NCBI GenBank assembly: GCA_902533955.1
Contig: CACANV010000040.1
Location: 1-6,133 of the forward strand
Origin: an uncultured Pelagibacteraceae bacterium
GTDB lineage: Bacteria; Pseudomonadota; Alphaproteobacteria; Pelagibacterales; Pelagibacteraceae
Direction: 5' to 3'
Length of the DNA: 6,133 nucleotides
The notes beneath the pieces are model-generated. The model was not told the DNA's origin. It ran no database searches and saw only the letters and a list, made by a program, of their open reading frames with translations. The position numbers were made by a program, and so were the translations under genes. Shown piece by piece: positions 1 through 5,209 of the stretch (position 1 is the stretch's first letter; the number at the start of each line of letters is the position of its first letter).

Positions 1-737
1 GTTTCTTTATCTGATTCTTCTAATTCTTTTAATCTTTTTTCTAAATTATTATTTTCTGAAATAACAACAGTAATTTCCCCTTTTGTTGAAAAATTAAGTT
101 CAGATAATTCTTTTACATTTGTTCTAATATATTCTTCATAATATTTGGTTATTTCTCTGCAAATTAAAATCTTTCTATCTAAAAAATACTTTTTAATATA
201 GTCAATTGTTTTTATAATTTTTTTTGGTGAAATAAAAAAAACAATTGAATAATTAAACTTTGATATAGAATTAAATAAATCAATTATTTCTTTTTTTTTT
301 TCTGGTAAAAAACCACAAAAAAAATATTTGTCAGAAAAACCACTTATGGAGACAGCCGCACTTACAGCTGAAGATCCAGGAATAGGATAAATATTAATTT
401 TTTTTTTTATACACTCATTAATTAAAATTCTACCAGGATCTGAAATAGCAGGTGTACCAGCATCAGATATTAAAGAAATTATTTTGTTATTTTCTAATTG
501 ATCTAAAATTATTTTTAGATTCTTTTTTTCATTAAATTTATGATTTGAAATTAGTTTTTTATTAATTTTAAATTTGTCTAATAATTTTTTTGAAACTCTA
601 GTATCTTCACAAAGTATAAAATCTGAATTTTTTATAGTTTCTATAGCTCTAAATGTAATATCTCCTAAATTTCCAATAGGAGTTGCAACACAATATAGCC
701 CAGGTTTTAGGTTATTTAATTTTTCATATTTATGCAT
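1..737 (-). CDS. rsmI: 16S rRNA (cytidine1402-2'-O)-methyltransferase RsmI, partial (C-terminus missing)
   Basis: RsmI uses S-adenosylmethionine to 2'-O-methylate C1402 of 16S rRNA in the ribosomal decoding centre. The reading frame is open on the minus strand from an ATG at 737 to the window edge, giving about 245 residues of a family that is usually around 280-290; the C-terminal end lies outside. Visible tetrapyrrole-methylase-type motifs are LYCVATPIGNLGDIT (residues 14-28), CEDTR (43-47), SDAGTPAISDPG (91-102), PIPGSSAV (119-126), SGFSDKYFFCGFLPE (133-147) and a late CREITKYYEE segment. The usual PGPSA is PGSSA here. The start was chosen because this ATG lies 13 residues before the conserved LYxVATPIGN block; the nearby ATG at 727 is out of frame. 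AAGG sits only 2 bases before the ATG, too close for a normal ribosome-binding site. The gene is divergent from the LppC-like gene, an arrangement also known from E. coli (rsmI/lpoA). Two 11-base A runs lie in frame. The identification is secure. Confidence 0.96.
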   Translation of the reverse strand, partial: MHKYEKLNNLKPGLYCVATPIGNLGDITFRAIETIKNSDFILCEDTRVSKKLLDKFKINKKLISNHKFNEKKNLKIILDQLENNKIISLISDAGTPAISDPGRILINECIKKKINIYPIPGSSAVSAAVSISGFSDKYFFCGFLPEKKKEIIDLFNSISKFNYSIVFFISPKKIIKTIDYIKKYFLDRKILICREITKYYEEYIRTNVKELSELNFSTKGEITVVISENNNLEKRLKELEESDKE

Positions 738-767
738 TACCTTAGAAATTATATTATTAAATCTTAA
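738..767. promoter_or_regulatory. Divergent 30-base promoter region between rsmI and the LppC-like gene
   Basis: This short gap must serve two genes pointing away from each other. On the minus strand a perfect TATAAT (748-753) lies 10 bases before the rsmI ATG. On the plus strand TATTAT (752-757) lies 10 bases before the ATG at 768. The two hexamers overlap by two bases, so the promoters would compete for polymerase and both transcripts would have almost no leader. No convincing -35 element is seen; a 4-of-6 match (TTTTCA, minus strand, 769-774) is the best for rsmI. The background is so AT-rich that such hexamers can arise by chance. Confidence 0.35.
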
Positions 768-1919
768 ATGAAAACTTTTATTAAATTTTTAACAATACTA
801 TTTTTAAATTTAGGCTTAATTCAACAACCTGCTTTATCATATGAAAAAATTAAAATTGGATTATTAATTCCTCTAAGTGGTGAATATTCACATATTGGAG
901 ATTCGATAATAAAATCAGTAAGACTCGCAATTAATAAAATAAATGATGAAAGAATTGAAATAATACCAAAAGATACAAGATCTAATCCTATTGATGCTTT
1001 GAAAGTATCAAAACAATTATATAATTCAGGTGTTAGAATTGTTATAGGTCCAGTGTTTAGTGAAAGTACAAAATATCTTGATGAATTAGAAGATATAACT
1101 TTTTTATCTTTCACTAATAAGATTTATCAAAATCCATCCAATGTAATAAGCGCTGGAGTAAATGCAATTTCCCAAATTAAAACTATAAAAAAATTTAATA
1201 TAATTAATGGTTTAGAAAGAACTATTTTTTTAATACCAAAGACTGACTATAAAAAAGAAATAGAACTAGCAATTAATAAAACTAATATTAAACATAAAGA
1301 AATTTTTTTTTACGACAAAGACCCGACCTTATTAACTAAGCAAATTGAAAAATTAACAAGATATCCCCAGAGAAAACAAAGACTCAAAAATGAAATTAAA
1401 AAATTAGAAAATTCAAAAATCATTAATAAAAAAAAAAGATTAGAAAATTTAATGAAAAAAGATACACTTGGGGGTATTAATTTTGACTCTGTAGTAATTG
1501 CAGATTTTGATGAAAGTTTAAAAAGTGTTACAACTTCACTCCTATATACTGATGTATCATCAAAAAGAATAACTTACATAACTCTAAATCAGTGGTTTGA
1601 CGAATCTTTATTAGAAGAAATTTCATTTCAACCGATTTATTTTCCTTCTATAAGTAAAGAAAATTATAAGCTATTTATAAATGATTATTATAATAATTAT
1701 TTATCAAATCCTAACCAATTGTCATTTTTAAGCTATGATTTAATAGGTCTAGTTTACTTTTTATTGTATGACAATAAATTTAAGATTTCAAAAAAAATAT
1801 TCTATAAAAAAAATAAATTTAAAGGAAAAATTGGTATATTTGAAATTGATAAAAATATTATTACTCACGAATTAAATTTTTATAGTGCTGAAAATAATGA
1901 ATTTAAAAAAATTTTCTGA
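768..1919 (+). CDS. LppC/LpoA-like penicillin-binding protein activator family, secreted periplasmic-binding fold protein
   Basis: The 383-residue protein begins with a typical Sec signal peptide: a Lys near the N-terminus, a hydrophobic stretch at about 7-18, and a likely cleavage site after PALS (residue 24). The mature part opens with KIKIGLLIPLSGEYSHIGDS (27-46) and GVRIVIGPVFSES (88-100), typical of type I periplasmic-binding (Leu/Ile/Val-type) folds. A charged helical insert at about 197-232 followed by KDTLGGINFDSVVIADF (231-247) matches the layout I associate with alphaproteobacterial LppC-like proteins. E. coli LpoA, in this family, is an outer-membrane lipoprotein that activates PBP1A. 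This protein has no cysteine at all, so it cannot be lipidated and is probably soluble in the periplasm. Divergence from rsmI supports the family call, since rsmI and lpoA are neighbours in E. coli. No amino-acid ABC transporter genes are nearby, but a solute-binding role remains an alternative. The 3' end overlaps rdgB by 17 bases. Confidence 0.8.
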   Translation: MKTFIKFLTILFLNLGLIQQPALSYEKIKIGLLIPLSGEYSHIGDSIIKSVRLAINKINDERIEIIPKDTRSNPIDALKVSKQLYNSGVRIVIGPVFSESTKYLDELEDITFLSFTNKIYQNPSNVISAGVNAISQIKTIKKFNIINGLERTIFLIPKTDYKKEIELAINKTNIKHKEIFFYDKDPTLLTKQIEKLTRYPQRKQRLKNEIKKLENSKIINKKKRLENLMKKDTLGGINFDSVVIADFDESLKSVTTSLLYTDVSSKRITYITLNQWFDESLLEEISFQPIYFPSISKENYKLFINDYYNNYLSNPNQLSFLSYDLIGLVYFLLYDNKFKISKKIFYKKNKFKGKIGIFEIDKNIITHELNFYSAENNEFKKIF

Positions 1920-1929
1920 TTTTTTTAAA
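1902..1929. terminator. AT-only inverted repeat at the convergent 3' ends, candidate bidirectional terminator
   Basis: TTTAAAAAAAT (1902-1912) and ATTTTTTTAAA (1919-1929) are perfect 11-base inverted repeats around a 6-base loop (1913-1918). Read in either direction the second arm supplies a run of seven U, as an intrinsic terminator would, but the stem contains no G or C and would be weak. Both stop codons overlap the repeat: TGA of the LppC-like gene at 1917-1919 and TAA of rdgB at 1905-1903. The repeat is visible directly; its terminator function is inferred from its place between two convergent genes. Confidence 0.5.
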
Positions 1930-2505
1930 AGCATTAAATCTATGATCAATTCTATATTTTTTTAAAGATGACATTTCTGCAAATGTAATTTTTTTACCTC
2001 TTGGAATAAATATTGGATCATAGCCGAAACCATTTTTTCCCTTTTTTATTTTAGAAATAAAGCCTTCAATTTTACCCATTCTACTTATAGATTTACCATT
2101 TGGCCAAAAAATAGTTAAAACACAAATAAATCTAGCTTTGATTTTTTTATTTTTCCAATTCTTATCTTTTTTTGAAAGTTCTTCATAAAGTTTTTTAATT
2201 GCTATATTAAAATTTCTTTTTTTTCCTGCCCAATCAGCTGAGTATATGCCTGGTGCTTTATCTAAAATATCTACTTCTATACCCGAGTCATCTGATAGAC
2301 TTATTTTTTTTGTTTTTCTAGAAAAGTATCTAGCTTTTAATAATGAATTTTGTTGAAAACTTTTACCAGTTTCTAGAGGACTGGAAATCTTAAAATCTTT
2401 ATTGGAGAATATTTTTATATTTTTAGGCAATAAATCTCGAATTTCCTTCAATTTTCCTCGATTATTTGAGCCTATAAATATTTCTTTAATTTTTTTTTTT
2501 TGCAT
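1903..2505 (-). CDS. rdgB: RdgB/HAM1 family XTP/dITP pyrophosphatase
   Basis: This enzyme hydrolyses dITP, ITP and XTP to the monophosphate plus pyrophosphate, keeping deaminated purines out of DNA and RNA. The 200-residue length is normal for the family. Motifs in order are GSNNRGKLKEI (12-22, phosphate-binding start), ETGKSFQQNSLLKA (45-58), LSDDSGIEVD (70-79, with the catalytic acidic pair D72-D73), APGIYSADWAG (84-94), GKNGFGYDPIF (156-166) and TFAEMSSLKKYRIDHRFNAF (174-193). The nucleobase-recognition SHR triplet of most relatives is DHR here (187-189). The start ATG at 2505 gives a short N-terminus directly before the motif. Codons 2-6 contain a run of 12 A. The protein is strikingly lysine-rich. 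It is divergent from grpE over 36 bases and overlaps the LppC-like gene at its 3' end. A TTTAAT hexamer (2512-2517, minus strand) six bases before the ATG is a possible -10. Confidence 0.96.
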   Translation of the reverse strand: MQKKKIKEIFIGSNNRGKLKEIRDLLPKNIKIFSNKDFKISSPLETGKSFQQNSLLKARYFSRKTKKISLSDDSGIEVDILDKAPGIYSADWAGKKRNFNIAIKKLYEELSKKDKNWKNKKIKARFICVLTIFWPNGKSISRMGKIEGFISKIKKGKNGFGYDPIFIPRGKKITFAEMSSLKKYRIDHRFNAFKKIRKFF

Positions 2506-2533
2506 CTAGAAATTAAATATTTACTTACCATAT
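2506..2533 (+). promoter_or_regulatory. Candidate heat-shock (RpoH/sigma-32) promoter for grpE-dnaK-dnaJ
   Basis: CTAGAAA (2506-2512) differs from the E. coli sigma-32 -35 consensus CTTGAAA by one base. After 13 bases, TACCATAT (2526-2533) matches five of the seven fixed positions of the -10 CCCCATNT. The spacing is right for sigma-32, and the downstream operon is a classic sigma-32 target. Transcription would begin about 2540, leaving almost no leader before the grpE ATG at 2542. No CIRCE inverted repeat is present in the 36-base gap. The match is by eye and moderate. Confidence 0.35.
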
Positions 2534-2541
2534 AGATAACG

Positions 2542-3186
2542 ATGGACAAAGAAGAATTAAAAAATGAGACAACTCAAAATTCTGAAACTGAAAATAATTC
2601 AAAAAATAATGAAAACTATAAATCTGATTTAGAAAAAGAGGAAATTAAAGATACAGATCAAAATGAAAAAAAACAAACACCAGAAGAAGAAATTGAAAGT
2701 CTAAAGGATAAATTAGCTAGAACTTTTGCAGAAATGGAAAATCAAAGAAGAAGATTTGAAAAGGAAAAAGATGATGCTTTTGAATATGGAGGTTTTGCTT
2801 TTGCAAGAGAAGCTCTTAACTTATTAGACAATCTTGAAAGATCAAAGGTCTCTCTAGAGAATGATGAGACTTTAAAAAACACAGATTCTTTAAAAAAGAT
2901 CATTGATCACTTTGATATTATTAATAAAGATATGCTCTCAATATTTAAAAAAAATAATATAGAACCTATAAAATCAATTGATGAAAGACTTGATCCAAAT
3001 CTTCATCAAGCAATGATGGAAATAGAAGATAATACTAAAGAACCAGGAACTATAATACAAGAAATTCAAAAAGGTTTTATGATGAAAGATAGGCTGTTAA
3101 GACCTTCATTGGTTGGAGTATCAAAGAAAAAAGAAGAAAAAGAAATAGAAGAAGACAAAAAAGATAAGAAAAATAAGGATAATTAG
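2542..3186 (+). CDS. grpE: GrpE, nucleotide exchange factor of DnaK
   Basis: GrpE is a homodimeric cytoplasmic cochaperone that releases ADP from DnaK and so resets it for the next substrate cycle; in several bacteria it also acts as a thermosensor. The protein is 214 residues. Residues 1-48 form a charged, Asn/Glu/Lys-rich, probably disordered head. Residues about 49-135 form the long helical part, with ENQRRRFEKEKDDAF (66-80) and the A-rich ALNLLDNLERS (91-101) characteristic of the family. The C-terminal beta domain that contacts DnaK carries DERLDPNLHQAMMEIE (147-162) and GFMMKDRLLRPSLVGVSK (178-195). A Lys/Glu tail follows from 196. The start ATG is preceded in frame by TAG at 2533-2535, so no longer start is possible, and no Shine-Dalgarno sequence is visible. 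dnaK follows after 72 bases. Confidence 0.97.
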   Translation: MDKEELKNETTQNSETENNSKNNENYKSDLEKEEIKDTDQNEKKQTPEEEIESLKDKLARTFAEMENQRRRFEKEKDDAFEYGGFAFAREALNLLDNLERSKVSLENDETLKNTDSLKKIIDHFDIINKDMLSIFKKNNIEPIKSIDERLDPNLHQAMMEIEDNTKEPGTIIQEIQKGFMMKDRLLRPSLVGVSKKKEEKEIEEDKKDKKNKDN

Positions 3187-3202
3187 GACAAAAATTAATC
3201 TT

Positions 3203-3235
3203 TAAGAGCAGTTGTAGATAAAAAAATAGCTCTTA
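3203..3235 (+). repeat. Inverted repeat between grpE and dnaK
   Basis: TAAGAGC (3203-3209) and GCTCTTA (3229-3235) are perfect 7-base inverted repeats separated by 19 bases. It is among the most GC-containing structure in an otherwise AT-rich gap. No T run follows, so it is not a normal intrinsic terminator. It could stabilise or process the grpE-dnaK message, partly attenuate read-through, or be an operator overlapping the candidate dnaK promoter. It does not match CIRCE in either sequence or its 9-N9-9 geometry. Confidence 0.4.
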
Positions 3236-3238
3236 TAT
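3211..3238 (+). promoter_or_regulatory. Candidate RpoH-type promoter upstream of dnaK
   Basis: GTTG (3211-3214), 17 bases, then CTTATAT (3232-3238) fits the alphaproteobacterial RpoH pattern CTTG-N17/18-CYTATNT with one mismatch, in the first base of the -35. The predicted start near 3245 lies 14 bases before the dnaK ATG. An internal promoter would let DnaK be made in excess over GrpE. The -10 overlaps the right arm of the inverted repeat at 3229-3235. The match is by eye in AT-rich DNA. Confidence 0.35.
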
Positions 3239-3243
3239 GAAGT

Positions 3244-3248
3244 AAAGG
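3244..3248 (+). promoter_or_regulatory. Weak ribosome-binding site of dnaK
   Basis: AAAGG lies 10 bases before the dnaK ATG at 3259. It is the only plausible purine-rich Shine-Dalgarno element at a usable distance before any start codon in this window. The spacing is slightly long. Confidence 0.4.
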
Positions 3249-3258
3249 TAAATAAATT

Positions 3259-5181
3259 ATGAGCAAAGTAATAGGAATAGATTTAGGAACAACAAACTCT
3301 TGTGTTGCTGTAATGGAAGGCACGCAAGCAAAAGTATTAGAAAATGCCGAAGGTACAAGAACTACCCCTTCAGTTGTGGCATTTACTGATAATGATGAAA
3401 AATTAATTGGACAGCCAGCAAAAAGGCAAGCAGTAACAAATCCTGAAAATACAATTTTTGCAGTCAAAAGATTAATTGGAAGAAATTTTGATGATCCAAC
3501 TGTAAAAAAAGATATTGAGACTGCGCCTTTTAAAATTATTAATTCAGATAAAAACGATGCTTGGATAGAAGCAAAAGGTAATAAATATTCACCATCACAA
3601 ATTTCTGCGTTTGTTTTACAAAAAATGAAAGAAACTGCTGAAAAATATTTGGGACAAGAAGTTTCTAAAGCAGTAATAACTGTACCTGCATATTTTAATG
3701 ATGCGCAAAGACAAGCAACAAAAGATGCAGGAAAAATTGCAGGATTAGAAGTTCTAAGAATTATAAACGAGCCTACTGCAGCTTCACTTGCTTATGGATT
3801 AGATAAAAAAGAAAATAAAAAAATTGCTGTTTATGATTTAGGAGGTGGTACTTTTGATGTTTCAATCTTAGAGTTAGGAGATGGTGTATTTGAAGTTAAA
3901 TCTACTAATGGTGATACATTTTTAGGTGGAGAAGATTTTGATAATACAATTGTTGGTTATCTATTAGCCGAGTTCAAAAAAGAAAACGGAATAGATTTAA
4001 AATCTGACAAGTTAGCTTTACAAAGATTAAAAGAGGCTGCTGAAAAAGCAAAAATTGAACTTTCATCTGCCACTCAGACTGAAATAAACTTACCTTTTAT
4101 CACTGCTGATAAGACTGGTCCTAAACATATTAATTTAAAAATAACTAGAGCAAAACTAGAAGCCTTAGTTGAAGATCTAATTGCTAGAACAATTCCACCT
4201 TGCAAAACTGCACTTAAAGATGCTGGATTATCTGCAAGTGAAATACATGAAGTAATTCTTGTTGGTGGTATGACTAGAATGCCCAAAGTTATTGAGGAAG
4301 TTAAAAATTTTTTTGGTAAAGAGCCAAATAAATCCGTAAACCCAGATGAAGTTGTTGCAATGGGTGCGGCTATTCAAGCTGGTGTATTACAGGGTGATGT
4401 AAAAGATGTCCTATTGTTAGATGTAACTCCATTGTCTTTAGGAATTGAAACACTTGGTGGCGTTTCTACAAAACTTATTGAAAAAAATACAACAATACCA
4501 ACCAAAAAAAGCCAAGTTTTTTCAACTGCCGAGGATAATCAGCCAGCCGTTTCTATTAGAGTTTTACAAGGTGAAAGAGAAATGGCTACAGATAATAAGG
4601 TTTTAGGAAACTTCGAATTAGTTGGTATAGCTCCAGCTCCAAGAGGTATTCCACAAATTGAAGTTACATTTGATATTGATGCCAATGGTATTGTAAATGT
4701 ATCTGCTAAAGATAAGGGAACTGGCAAAGAACAAAAAATCCAAATTCAAGCATCTGGTGGATTAAGTGATGAAGAAATTAATAAAATGGTTAAAGATGCA
4801 GAAGCAAATAAAGAAGCTGATAAAAATAAAAGAGAAGCTGTTGATGCAAGAAATCAAGCTGATACTTTATTGCATTCTACTGAAAAAAATTTAAAAGAAC
4901 ATGGCAGTAAAGTTTCTGAGGCAGATAAAAAGGCAATTGAAGATACATCTGCGAATCTTAGAAATGCATTAAAAGGTACAGATGTTGAAGAAATTAAGAA
5001 AAAAACACAAGAATTGGTTCAAACTTCAATGAAGTTAGGTGAGGCAATATATAAGTCTCAACAAAATACTAAACCTGGTGACACACCAAAAAATCCTAAA
5101 GAAGAAGGAAAAAAAGACGATAATGTTGTTGATGCAGACTTTGAGGAAGTAAAAGACGAAAATAAAGAAAAAAGCGCCTAA
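3259..5181 (+). CDS. dnaK: Molecular chaperone DnaK (Hsp70)
   Basis: DnaK is the ATP-driven cytoplasmic chaperone that binds exposed hydrophobic peptide segments. At 640 residues it is full length. The ATPase domain occupies about 1-382, with phosphate-1 motif [14 protein letters not shown] (5-18), [17 protein letters not shown] (141-157), [15 protein letters not shown] (167-181), phosphate-2 motif [11 protein letters not shown] (193-203, including T198, the position autophosphorylated in E. coli) and the adenosine motif [12 protein letters not shown] (333-344). The interdomain linker DVLLLD (383-388) is intact. The substrate-binding beta domain follows, with [11 protein letters not shown] (391-401) and [16 protein letters not shown] (463-478). 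Then comes the helical lid from about 500, and a charged tail ending [16 protein letters not shown], with the conserved EEVKD. Cysteines are only C15 and C315. It is less AT-rich than the flanking rdgB and LppC genes, as expected of a conserved, highly expressed gene. It sits between grpE and dnaJ. Confidence 0.99.
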   Translation: MSKVIGIDLGTTNSCVAVMEGTQAKVLENAEGTRTTPSVVAFTDNDEKLIGQPAKRQAVTNPENTIFAVKRLIGRNFDDPTVKKDIETAPFKIINSDKNDAWIEAKGNKYSPSQISAFVLQKMKETAEKYLGQEVSKAVITVPAYFNDAQRQATKDAGKIAGLEVLRIINEPTAASLAYGLDKKENKKIAVYDLGGGTFDVSILELGDGVFEVKSTNGDTFLGGEDFDNTIVGYLLAEFKKENGIDLKSDKLALQRLKEAAEKAKIELSSATQTEINLPFITADKTGPKHINLKITRAKLEALVEDLIARTIPPCKTALKDAGLSASEIHEVILVGGMTRMPKVIEEVKNFFGKEPNKSVNPDEVVAMGAAIQAGVLQGDVKDVLLLDVTPLSLGIETLGGVSTKLIEKNTTIPTKKSQVFSTAEDNQPAVSIRVLQGEREMATDNKVLGNFELVGIAPAPRGIPQIEVTFDIDANGIVNVSAKDKGTGKEQKIQIQASGGLSDEEINKMVKDAEANKEADKNKREAVDARNQADTLLHSTEKNLKEHGSKVSEADKKAIEDTSANLRNALKGTDVEEIKKKTQELVQTSMKLGEAIYKSQQNTKPGDTPKNPKEEGKKDDNVVDADFEEVKDENKEKSA

Positions 5182-5198
5182 GCTAACAACTATTTGTC

Positions 5199-5204
5199 TA
5201 TAAT
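5199..5204 (+). promoter_or_regulatory. TATAAT hexamer abutting the dnaJ start
   Basis: A perfect sigma-70 -10 consensus ends 5 bases before the dnaJ ATG at 5210, so a start at about A5210 would give a leaderless dnaJ transcript. No -35 or extended -10 supports it, and it may be chance. The 28-base dnaK-dnaJ gap has no hairpin, so co-transcription with dnaK is the default view. Confidence 0.25.
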
Positions 5205-5209
5205 GGGTT

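Noticed and set aside
574..771. 65-codon plus-strand open frame ending at the LppC-like start codon
   Set aside because: It is antisense to the conserved N-terminus of rsmI and resembles no family; the overlap with ATG 768 is by chance.
821..1114. 97-codon minus-strand open frame
   Set aside because: It is antisense to the LppC-like gene, whose plus-strand frame has a signal peptide and recognisable fold motifs.
2506..3258. CIRCE operator (TTAGCACTC-N9-GAGTGCTAA) for HrcA control of the chaperone genes
   Set aside because: Neither gap contains the half-sites; the only repeat (3203-3235) has other sequence and a 19-base loop.
3195..3467. 90-codon minus-strand open frame over the dnaK start
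   Set aside because: It is antisense to the conserved DnaK ATPase start and to the intergenic inverted repeat; no independent support.
5182..5209. Terminator between dnaK and dnaJ
   Set aside because: No inverted repeat followed by a T run is present in the 28 bases, so the genes are likely co-transcribed.
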